The translations under genes and the position numbers were made by a program. A DNA stretch of 18,300 bases from DATKZB01 sp035528235 (GTDB lineage: Bacteria; Planctomycetota; Phycisphaerae; FEN-1346), in NCBI GenBank assembly GCA_035528235.1, contig DATKZB010000044.1, positions 1 to 18,300 on the forward strand, given 5' to 3'. Within the stretch, counting starts at the first letter, position 1; each line of letters opens with the position of its first letter. Below are positions 1 through 8,118 of the stretch, piece after piece. The notes under the pieces are model-generated. The model saw only the letters and a list, made by a program, of their open reading frames with translations. It did not search any database and was not told the DNA's origin.

Positions 1-1
1 C

Positions 2-1915
2 CTGTTCCGCGGCCTGGGCTTCAACCGGTTCATCGACGAGTTCGGCCTGGCAGAGACGGCCCCGGGCGGCGGCATCGGCGTCCACGTCGTCGACACGCCG
101 AAGGCCCTGAAAGACCTGGCCAAGGCGTTGGCGGCGCGGCCGGCCTTCGCGTTCGACACCGAGACGACCAGCCTCGTGCCGGGCCAGGCCCGCCTGGTGG
201 GCCTCTCGTTCGCCTGGTCGGCCGACGAGGGGTACTACGTGCCCCTGATGGGCCCCGACGAGAAACGGTGCCTCGACCTGGAGAAGGTCAAGGCGGCCCT
301 GGGGCCGGCGCTGTCGGGCACAGAGGCCGACGCCCTCTTCGCGACGGGCCGGGCGAAGCCCGAGCGGCTGCTCGTCGGCCAGAACGTCAAGTACGACATG
401 CTCGTGTGCCGGCAATCGGGCATCGAGGTGGCCGAGCCGATCTTCGACACGATGGTGGCGGCGTACCTGGCCAACCCGGGCCGCCGCGAGTACGGCCTCG
501 ACGCCCTGGCCCGCGATTACTTCGGCCACAAGATGATACCCATCGAAGACCTGCTGGGCCCCAAACGCAACGACCGCACGATGGACGAGGTGCCGATTGA
601 CGACGTGGCGGAATACTCCGTCGAAGACGCCGTCGTCACCTGGCGCCTGAAGGAGCGGCTGGAGGCGGAACTGGAGGAGAAAGGCCTCGCGGCCCTGGCC
701 CGTGACGTCGAGATGCCCCTGGTGCCGGTCCTGGCGTCGATGGAAGAGACGGGTGTGGCCATCGACACGGCCGTGCTGGCGGAGATCTCCAAGGACCTCG
801 ACCAGCGTCTCGCGCGCCTCGAGAAACAGATTCACCAGGCGGCCGGCCACGAGTTCGCCATCAACTCGCCGCAGCAACTGGGGGTGGTCCTCTTCGAGGA
901 ACAGGGCCTCAGGCCCCTCAAGAAGACCGCCAAGGGCAAACGCCCGTCGACCGACGCCAACGTGCTGGAAGAACTGGCCCGGCAGCACCCCCTGCCGCGG
1001 CTGGTGCTGGCGTACCGGCAACTGGCCAAACTCAAGGGCACGTACGTCGACGCCCTGCCCGGGCTCGTCAGCCCCGAGACCGGCCGCATCCACACCTCGT
1101 TCAACCAGACCGTGACGGCGACCGGGCGGCTGAGTTCGTCGGAACCGAACCTCCAGAACATCCCCATCCGCACCGACGAGGGCCGACAGATTCGCCGCGC
1201 GTTCGTCCCCGGCCGCAAGGGTTGGGTGCTGCTGGCGGCCGATTACTCGCAGATCGAACTCCGGATGCTCGCCCACTACTCGGGCGACCCCGCCCTGGTG
1301 CGGGCCTTTGCCGAGGACCGCGACATCCACACGTTCGTCGCCGGCCAGATTTACGGCGTCGACGAGGCCGACGTGGCCGACGAGATGCGGCAAGTGGCCA
1401 AGATCGTCAACTTCAGCCTCATCTACGGCAAGACCGCCTACGGCCTGTCGAGGGACCTCGACATCAGCGTCGGCGAGGCCAACCGGTTTATCGACGACTA
1501 CTTCGCGCGGTACAAGGGCGTGCGGGACTTTACGGCCGACGTCCTCGCGCGGGCCAAGGCCGACGGATACGTGACCACGATCCTCGGTCGACGCCGGATC
1601 ATCGATGGCATCGACCAGATGGACCCGAAACGGCTGAACTTCCCCGAACGGACGGCCATCAACACGGTCATCCAGGGGTCGGCGGCCGACCTCATCAAGG
1701 TGGCCATGAACCACATCTGGCGCCGGGCCCGGCGCGAGGACCGACCCAGCCGCCTCCTCATCCAGATTCACGACGAACTCATCTTCGAGACCCCCGAGGC
1801 CGCCCTGCCCGAAGAGCAGCAGTGGATCACCGACGAAATGGTCGGCGCCATGCCGCTGAAAGTCCCCCTGCGGGTCCACGTGGCCAGCGGCAAGAATTGG
1901 ATGGAAGCGGAATGA
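2..1915 (+). CDS. polA: DNA polymerase I, 3' part (exonuclease and polymerase domains), truncated by window edge
   Basis: Family A DNA polymerase for Okazaki-fragment processing and repair synthesis. The frame is open from base 2, so the 5' end and the N-terminal 5'-nuclease domain lie outside the window; 637 residues are visible. The TTG at 128 is internal, not a start. The 3'-5' exonuclease appears intact: DTE at 155-163, then GQNVKYD, then YSVEDA. Polymerase motif A (DYSQIELR) begins at 1241. Motif B has Lys at 1400, Phe at 1412 and Tyr at 1424 (K-x3-F-x3-YG). Motif C (HDE) lies at 1769-1777. Proofreading and polymerase centres therefore both look functional. The TGA stop (1913-1915) overlaps an ATG at 1912 that leads into a heptad repeat; I do not take that ATG as the next gene's start. 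Identity is certain; only the missing N-terminus is unknown. Confidence 0.97.
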   Translation: MFRGLGFNRFIDEFGLAETAPGGGIGVHVVDTPKALKDLAKALAARPAFAFDTETTSLVPGQARLVGLSFAWSADEGYYVPLMGPDEKRCLDLEKVKAALGPALSGTEADALFATGRAKPERLLVGQNVKYDMLVCRQSGIEVAEPIFDTMVAAYLANPGRREYGLDALARDYFGHKMIPIEDLLGPKRNDRTMDEVPIDDVAEYSVEDAVVTWRLKERLEAELEEKGLAALARDVEMPLVPVLASMEETGVAIDTAVLAEISKDLDQRLARLEKQIHQAAGHEFAINSPQQLGVVLFEEQGLRPLKKTAKGKRPSTDANVLEELARQHPLPRLVLAYRQLAKLKGTYVDALPGLVSPETGRIHTSFNQTVTATGRLSSSEPNLQNIPIRTDEGRQIRRAFVPGRKGWVLLAADYSQIELRMLAHYSGDPALVRAFAEDRDIHTFVAGQIYGVDEADVADEMRQVAKIVNFSLIYGKTAYGLSRDLDISVGEANRFIDDYFARYKGVRDFTADVLARAKADGYVTTILGRRRIIDGIDQMDPKRLNFPERTAINTVIQGSAADLIKVAMNHIWRRARREDRPSRLLIQIHDELIFETPEAALPEEQQWITDEMVGAMPLKVPLRVHVASGKNWMEAE

Positions 1916-1917
1916 GG

Positions 1918-1951
1918 CGATTTCGGATTGCGGATTGCGGATTTCGGATTG
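1918..1951 (+). repeat. Heptad repeat cluster, left inverted copy
   Basis: Consecutive 7-nt units follow the polA stop: GATTTCG, GATTGCG, GATTGCG, GATTTCG, then GATTG. The cluster matches the reverse complement of 4375-4408 at 31 of 34 positions. Together the pair encloses the unknown gene at 2014-4338. No target-site duplication is visible outside the two copies. Confidence 0.85.
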
Positions 1952-2013
1952 AACGACAACGGCCGGGCCAGTCTCGAACGGCAAGGCCGTCTCCGTTCGG
2001 GTCGCGGACCATC

Positions 2014-4338
2014 GTGAAGGGGAGCCACTGCGCCATCCTCGTCGGCTGTGTGCTGACTGCTGCGGCCGGGTGCACCCGCGTGCCGGGAATCCGGTGGGAG
2101 GACGAGGCCAGAACCAACGCCACGGCGCACATTAACCTGGTACCGGACATCACGGACGTAGGGCTTTGCATCAAGGATGTCCCATACTGCAATCCTAACG
2201 CCCCGGAGGAGAGTTGTGGCACGGCCTCGAAAGGGCTCTACTACCCGTCGGAGATGCTCCGGGATTACCCGCAGCCGGGCGTATCCCGGGCCGACCAAAA
2301 CTGGCCACCGTCAGAGATCATCGAGTGTCTACGTGGCGGCCTCCAGTACGAGATGGGGCGCCGCGCCAACGTCCGAGACTTCCGCAGCCTGTGTGGCCTT
2401 CTTGCCGGAGACTTCCGCCACACCCGGCGTCTGGCCGTGTTGGAGGTGTACAACGCGCCCTACGACTACAGCCCTTATGGCTTCATCCTTCTGGCGGAGA
2501 CGTCGTCCGGGTATTGGGCGGCCGCCAGCCTGCCGCGATGGAAGGAGTTCCGGGGCCGAACGGGCGTGATCCGGAAATGGCACGTAGACGGCCGGCGGGC
2601 CGCCCCATGGTTCGACGGCATCACTCGGAGCCGCCTGCCCGACGCGCATGTCGGCAAACTCGGCGTGGGAAGAGCCTCCGAGGACACAGGGGCCCTGTAC
2701 GTGGCCGTGCTCGGAAGCCGACCACGCTTCGTGGCCTTCGCCGATGTGGAGATGATGGAGATGATCCGCGGCTACGAGCCCCTTGGGCCGCAGGCCACGG
2801 ACGAGGAAGTCTGCGGCCTCCTTGAGAACCCCAAGTTCTTCGACTGGCTGTTTCCCGATCGCAGCCAGCAACTCCCCGGCAAGAGTCCCGAACACTGGCC
2901 GCCGCAGGTCCTGGGGCCCGCCAGGCACCACGAGTATGACCGGGTGCGAAACCGTTACGCCGCCGCCATCGGACCGCTCTGGGAGATGACGCTGGGCTGG
3001 CCAAGCCTGAAGGACGTTGGCGGATGGTCTGCGGCGCTCGCGGGCATCCGGAAGTTGACCTGGGTCGGCGGCTGCCAGGTCGGCACGGATCGAGACGCAG
3101 GCGAGTTCTACTGGCTGTCCAAGGCGTTGTGCCGAGACGGCACGCCGGAGCAGTTCCGGCAACTCCTGGACGACCCCAGCCCTACCGTTCGCGCGATGGG
3201 CATGCTGTGCGTCGCGCGCACGGCCCCGGCGGAAGAGGCCTCGGCCGTCCTCCGGGCCCGCCTGAAGCGCCGCGACAGTCTCGTCGTGCTGATCACGGAC
3301 CACGGCCAGGACCTGAACGAAGGTCGGCTGGCCTGGGTTCTGTTGCGAAACGTCAACTTCCTTCACCTGGACCTGCCGGCCCGGCCCGCCGTCCCCCGGG
3401 CCGAGCAGATGGCCATCGACCTGGAGATCCTGGCCGCGGACAACCTGCCGCACCTGCGCCTGAACGCCGCGTCGGCTTTGGAGTTCCGCTTGGCAAGCAA
3501 GGAGTTGGAGTTGTCTCTACAGGCCCTGGAGCGAATGTGTCCGCGCCTGTCGCGGCTTCAGATCATCAAGGCCGTCGGGCGCATCTGGCCTGAGCCCGGC
3601 ACTCCACGGGCCGAGGCTGCTCGCGCCTTTCTCATCTCCTGTCTCAACGACGGCGCCTTGGACACCGACTGCCGCCTGGCCGCCTGCTCCGCCCTTGCCC
3701 GCGATCCGAGCGACGCGGCCGAGCGCGCCATCGAGTCGCAGAAGGACTGGCTGATGAAGTGCACCGACCGCGACCTTTACGCGCGATTCCGGGAAGACCT
3801 TGCTGCCGCAAGACTCTACGAGGCCGCCTTGCGTGCGGAGGTCGAATGGGGCACATTCGGGAGTAACCACTTCCAACTCCGCTTCGGCTCGGCGAAGGAT
3901 GTCAAGGCGGATGTCGTGGCCGAGGAAGAGCGACTGGCTGGCGCCTTCACACAGGCGGAGCAGAAGTTGTTGGAGTGCAGGCACCCGCTGAACCCGTATG
4001 GGTTGCAGCACCACATGCGCGGCCACGACGACTGTTGGTGGGACGCTCGCCCGCCGCCCCGCGGCGACGCAGCGGCACTATGGGCCTGCGCCGTGTCGGC
4101 CCGTCTGGGCGAATACGCCAAGCCCTGGGACACGTTCGCGTACCTCGCCGCCGACCTCGATCAGGAACTCGAGTGCGACGCCGAGCGCGCGAAGGACAAG
4201 GCGGAACTCCTTGCGGAAGGATTCACGCAAGACTGGCTCGGCTTTCAGGAAGTCCTCGGAGAGACGAGATACCGCGCGCTGGTCGAGAACGTACGGCAGG
4301 CTCTGGCGGCCCAGGGAGGCGCTGCTGACGACCGCTGA
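2014..4338 (+). CDS. Hypothetical lipoprotein-like protein with HEAT-like alpha-solenoid region
   Basis: Not a family I recognise. From GTG at 2014 the product is 774 residues. It opens with a short basic stretch, a hydrophobic segment (about residues 6-18) and AAGC with Cys at residue 20, a possible though imperfect lipobox. It may therefore be an envelope lipoprotein. The N-terminal half is globular and rich in Trp, Tyr and Arg. From about residue 370 it becomes helical, with HEAT-like pieces such as LLDDPSPTVRAMG and LRLNAASALEFRLASKEL. The frame is open back into polA, so the start is uncertain: the ATG at 1912 would translate the heptad repeat, and no Shine-Dalgarno sequence is clear before 2014. 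Codon use looks less GC-extreme than in polA or rho. It sits between polA and coaE, bracketed by inverted heptad clusters, and may be a later insertion. Coding is likely; function unknown. Confidence 0.7.
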   Translation: MKGSHCAILVGCVLTAAAGCTRVPGIRWEDEARTNATAHINLVPDITDVGLCIKDVPYCNPNAPEESCGTASKGLYYPSEMLRDYPQPGVSRADQNWPPSEIIECLRGGLQYEMGRRANVRDFRSLCGLLAGDFRHTRRLAVLEVYNAPYDYSPYGFILLAETSSGYWAAASLPRWKEFRGRTGVIRKWHVDGRRAAPWFDGITRSRLPDAHVGKLGVGRASEDTGALYVAVLGSRPRFVAFADVEMMEMIRGYEPLGPQATDEEVCGLLENPKFFDWLFPDRSQQLPGKSPEHWPPQVLGPARHHEYDRVRNRYAAAIGPLWEMTLGWPSLKDVGGWSAALAGIRKLTWVGGCQVGTDRDAGEFYWLSKALCRDGTPEQFRQLLDDPSPTVRAMGMLCVARTAPAEEASAVLRARLKRRDSLVVLITDHGQDLNEGRLAWVLLRNVNFLHLDLPARPAVPRAEQMAIDLEILAADNLPHLRLNAASALEFRLASKELELSLQALERMCPRLSRLQIIKAVGRIWPEPGTPRAEAARAFLISCLNDGALDTDCRLAACSALARDPSDAAERAIESQKDWLMKCTDRDLYARFREDLAAARLYEAALRAEVEWGTFGSNHFQLRFGSAKDVKADVVAEEERLAGAFTQAEQKLLECRHPLNPYGLQHHMRGHDDCWWDARPPPRGDAAALWACAVSARLGEYAKPWDTFAYLAADLDQELECDAERAKDKAELLAEGFTQDWLGFQEVLGETRYRALVENVRQALAAQGGAADDR

Positions 4339-4369
4339 TCCTCCGGCGCCGGGCACGCGGCGGGTGAAA

Positions 4370-5002
4370 ATGGCCAATCCGAAATCCGGAATCCCAAATC
4401 CGAAATCGCCCCCGCCCGTCATCGGCCTGGTGGGCGGCATCGGGGCGGGCAAATCGCTCGTGGCGGCCCAATTGGCCCAACTGGGGTGCGCGGTGGTCGA
4501 CGCCGACCGCATCGCCCACGAGGTCCTGGCCGAACCGGCCGTCCGGCAGGCCGTCCGCGATCGGTTCGGCGGCGAGGTCTTCGACGCCGCCGGCGAGGTG
4601 GACCGGGGACGCCTGGCCGAGCGGGTCTTTGCCGATGCCGACAGCCGCCGGGCCCTGGAGGCCCTGGTCCATCCCGAGATCTGCTGCCGCGCGCGGCAGG
4701 CGGTCGAGGCGGCCCGGGCCGGAGGCGCCCGGGCGGTCGTCCTGGATGCCGCGCTGATTCTGGAAAAAGGACTGGACAGCCTGTGCGATGTTGTGCTATA
4801 CATCAAGGTGCCGGCTCAGGTCCGCCAGAGGCGTGTCGAGGGGGCCAGGGGGTGGGCCCCGTCGGAAATCGCGCGGCGAGAGGCATTCCAGGTTTCGCTA
4901 AAGACGAAGCAGCAGCGGGCCGATTATACGGTTGATAACAGCGCCTCTCCCGAACACACCTGTGAACAGATCCGTGCGATCCTTTTGCGCATTGCGCCAT
5001 AA
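4370..5002 (+). CDS. coaE: Dephospho-CoA kinase
   Basis: Catalyses the last step of coenzyme A synthesis, ATP-dependent phosphorylation of the 3'-hydroxyl of dephospho-CoA, in the cytosol. The product is 210 residues, near the usual length. The P-loop GGIGAGKS is at residues 22-29, followed by the family pattern VVDADRIAHEVL. LVHPEI and the lid-region motif QRRVEGARGW also fit. The ATG at 4370 is chosen; an in-frame GTG at 4364 would add two residues. Odd feature: residues 2-16 are encoded by the right heptad repeat (NPKSGIPNPKS), whereas typical family members begin only a few residues before the P-loop. No start codon lies between the repeat and the P-loop except one inside the P-loop lead, so the repeat probably supplies a tolerated N-terminal tail. 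Identity is secure; the exact start is less so. Confidence 0.94.
   Translation: MANPKSGIPNPKSPPPVIGLVGGIGAGKSLVAAQLAQLGCAVVDADRIAHEVLAEPAVRQAVRDRFGGEVFDAAGEVDRGRLAERVFADADSRRALEALVHPEICCRARQAVEAARAGGARAVVLDAALILEKGLDSLCDVVLYIKVPAQVRQRRVEGARGWAPSEIARREAFQVSLKTKQQRADYTVDNSASPEHTCEQIRAILLRIAP
4375..4408 (-). repeat. Heptad repeat cluster, right inverted copy, inside coaE start
   Basis: Seven-nucleotide units GAAATCC, GGAATCC, CAAATCC and GAAATCG follow CCAATCC from 4374. Read on the - strand this matches 1918-1951 at 31 of 34 positions. It is translated in the coaE frame as an Asn-Pro-Lys-Ser-rich tail. Confidence 0.85.
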
Positions 5003-5108
5003 CACTAGGGCGTTTGAGTGTTGATCCCGACCCCTACCCAGAGACCATAGGCCCGATTCAGGCACACAAACTCACGCCAGTCCTTTAAGAAGAAGAGGAA
5101 CACGTCCC
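5003..5108 (+). promoter_or_regulatory. rho leader with C-rich, G-poor tract and Shine-Dalgarno
   Basis: This 106-nt gap separates coaE and rho. Bases 5023-5086 hold 26 C and 11 G in 64 nt, an unusual C-over-G excess for this GC-rich sequence and the composition expected of a Rho-loading (rut-like) site. A weak bulged pairing joins 5009-5022 with 5068-5078. AAGAGGAA at 5093-5100 is a good ribosome-binding site, 8 nt from the ATG at 5109. I see no convincing promoter here. Autogenous control by Rho is an inference from composition and position. Confidence 0.45.
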
Positions 5109-6502
<1,394 letters not shown>

Positions 6503-6503
<1 letters not shown>

Positions 6504-6554
6504 GCCAGGCCCGGCACGGCCGCAAGAGTCAGGCCTTCCCGTGCCGACCTGGCC
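6503..6554 (+). terminator. Large dyad symmetry just after rho, candidate terminator
   Basis: The left arm GGCCAGG plus CGGCACGG (6503-6519) pairs with CCGTGCCG plus CCTGGCC (6539-6554). This gives 15 base pairs, a small internal loop (CC against A) and a 19-nt apical loop. The first base is the last base of the rho stop codon. There is no U-run, so it is either a non-canonical terminator or an mRNA 3'-end stabiliser. It separates rho from the putative rsmD promoter. Confidence 0.55.
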
Positions 6555-6556
6555 GG

Positions 6557-6585
6557 TTGACTGTGTCCCCCGCCCCCGCTACCGT
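6557..6585 (+). promoter_or_regulatory. Putative sigma70-type promoter of rsmD (leaderless transcript)
   Basis: TTGACT at 6557-6562 and TACCGT at 6580-6585 are separated by 17 nt. The expected start of transcription, about 7 nt after the -10 box, falls at or next to the A of the rsmD ATG at 6592. The only purine-rich tract, AGG at 6588-6590, is one base from the ATG, too close for a Shine-Dalgarno. Confidence 0.42.
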
Positions 6586-6591
6586 ACAGGC

Positions 6592-7197
6592 ATGCGCATC
6601 ATCGCCGGCACCCATCGCGGCCGCAAACTCGTCGCACCCGAGGGCAAGACCACGCGGCCCATGACCGACCGCGTCCGCGAGAACCTCTTCAACATCCTCG
6701 GACCCCAAACGATGGCCGAGGCCGTCGTGCTGGACCTCTTCTGCGGGTCGGGGGCCCTCGGACTTGAGGCCTTGAGTCGCGGGGCCGCTTCCTGTACATT
6801 CGTCGAAACGGATCGCGACGCCGTCCGGGCGGTCGAAACCAACTGCGAGCGGTTGGGTTTAGCCCTAAGGACGCGCCTCCTGCGCAAAGACGCCCTGAGG
6901 CCCGGGCCGTGGGGCCGGCCGACCGGGGCGGCGGCCTATACGCTGCTGTTCGTCGATCCGCCATACCGGTTGACGGACACGGCCGACGGCCAGGCCCGGC
7001 TGGCCGACATGGTCGCTAGGCTCACGCAGATGGGCGGCGTCGCCGTCGGCGCCGTCGTCATGCTCCGCGCCCGGCGCGACGTGACCGTGGCCCTGCCGTG
7101 GCCGGGGTTCGACCTGGACGATACGCGATCTTACGGGACGACGACGCTGCACCTGATGACGCGGCGCGACACGGCCTGCGGCAAGGAACCCGAATGA
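6592..7197 (+). CDS. rsmD: 16S rRNA (guanine966-N2)-methyltransferase RsmD
   Basis: S-adenosylmethionine-dependent methyltransferase that modifies G966 of 16S rRNA during small-subunit assembly. From ATG 6592 it is 201 residues, the usual length. It opens with the characteristic MRIIAGTHRGRKL and then RPMTDRVRENLFNIL. The SAM-binding motif FCGSGALGLEALSRGA starts at about residue 50, the acidic motif is VETDRD, and the catalytic DPPY is at residues 122-125. An in-frame GTG at 6541 lies inside the dyad and would add a tail atypical for the family, so it is rejected. Its TGA overlaps the ATG of the next gene (ATGA), so the DUF58 protein is probably translationally coupled to it although the functions seem unrelated. 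Identity is secure at family level. Confidence 0.95.
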   Translation: MRIIAGTHRGRKLVAPEGKTTRPMTDRVRENLFNILGPQTMAEAVVLDLFCGSGALGLEALSRGAASCTFVETDRDAVRAVETNCERLGLALRTRLLRKDALRPGPWGRPTGAAAYTLLFVDPPYRLTDTADGQARLADMVARLTQMGGVAVGAVVMLRARRDVTVALPWPGFDLDDTRSYGTTTLHLMTRRDTACGKEPE

Positions 7198-8114
7198 CCC
7201 GAGCCCATACGGCGGGATCCAAGTCCCACTACCGATACCTCGACCCCGACACGCTGATGCGCCTGGGCGACCTCAATCTGCTCGCCCGGTCGGCGGTCGA
7301 GGGGTTCATCTCGGGCCTCCACCGCAGCCCGCACCACGGGTTCTCGGTCGAGTTCTCCGAGCACCGGCCTTACACCCCCGGCGACGAACTGCGGCACCTC
7401 GACTGGGTCGCCTACGCCAAGACCGACCGGTACTACGTCAAGCAGTACGAGCAGGAAACGAACCTCCGGTGCACCATCCTGCTGGACTGTAGCGGGTCGA
7501 TGAACTACTCCAGCGGCAAGGGCCTCACGAAACTGGAGTACGGTTCCTTTCTGGCGGCGACGATGGCGTACCTGATGGTGCGCCAGCAGGACGTCGTGGG
7601 CCTCGTGGCGTTCGACCACGAGATCCGGCTGCACATGCCGCCCGGCGGGTCGCCCGCCCACTTCAACGAGATGTGCCGCCGCCTGGAGCACCTCCAGACC
7701 GGCCAGGTGACGGGCATGGCCAAACCGTTCCACGACCTGGCCGAGATGATCAAGCGCCGCGGCCTCATTATCGTCATCAGCGACCTCTACGACGACGAGA
7801 GCCAGGTCATCCGGGCGCTGAGGCATTTCCGGCACAAGCGGCACGGCCTCATCCTGTTCCATGTCTTCGACGCCGCGGAACTCGAGTTCCCCTTCACCAA
7901 ACTCACCCAGTTTCACGACCTGGAGACCAACGAGCGGTACCAGGTCGATCCCAGGTCGGTCCGCGACGCCTACCTGGCGGAACTGCGGGCCTTCATCGAC
8001 CGCTACAAGAAGGCGTGCTCCGACTCCGACTCCGAGTACGTCCTCACGGACACCAGCGTGCCGTACGCCTTTCTGCTGCGGTCGTACCTGGCGCGCCGAC
8101 AGATGATGCGGTAA
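7194..8114 (+). CDS. DUF58 domain protein with von Willebrand A-type fold
   Basis: The 306-residue product carries the DUF58 signature: GFSVEFSEHRPYTPGDELRH followed by LDWVAYAKTDRYYVKQYEQE. It has an intact metal-ion-dependent adhesion site, DCSGS at residues 98-102, and a later VISDLYDDES segment. Proteins of this family usually work with a MoxR AAA+ ATPase and Bat membrane proteins in stress tolerance or maturation of other proteins; the precise role is unclear. No membrane segment is visible, so it is probably cytosolic or peripheral. The ATG at 7194 overlaps the rsmD stop, and AAGGA at 7183-7187 is a well-placed ribosome-binding site. The next gene, its usual BatA-like partner, follows after 4 nt. 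No MoxR gene is adjacent, so any partner ATPase must be encoded elsewhere. Confidence 0.92.
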   Translation: MTRAHTAGSKSHYRYLDPDTLMRLGDLNLLARSAVEGFISGLHRSPHHGFSVEFSEHRPYTPGDELRHLDWVAYAKTDRYYVKQYEQETNLRCTILLDCSGSMNYSSGKGLTKLEYGSFLAATMAYLMVRQQDVVGLVAFDHEIRLHMPPGGSPAHFNEMCRRLEHLQTGQVTGMAKPFHDLAEMIKRRGLIIVISDLYDDESQVIRALRHFRHKRHGLILFHVFDAAELEFPFTKLTQFHDLETNERYQVDPRSVRDAYLAELRAFIDRYKKACSDSDSEYVLTDTSVPYAFLLRSYLARRQMMR

Positions 8115-8118
8115 GGCG

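Noticed and set aside
1912..2013. ATG at 1912 overlapping the polA stop as start of the lipoprotein gene
   Set aside because: It would translate the heptad repeat and place 34 extra residues before the signal-like segment. GTG at 2014 gives a normal signal peptide.
1222..4338. Single long open frame running from within polA through the lipoprotein gene
   Set aside because: The first part is an out-of-frame shadow of polA. High GC keeps the frame open; the real gene can only begin after the polA stop.
6541..6591. GTG at 6541 as the rsmD start
   Set aside because: It lies inside the right arm of the dyad and adds residues atypical for the family. MRIIAGTHRG at 6592 is the classic N-terminus.
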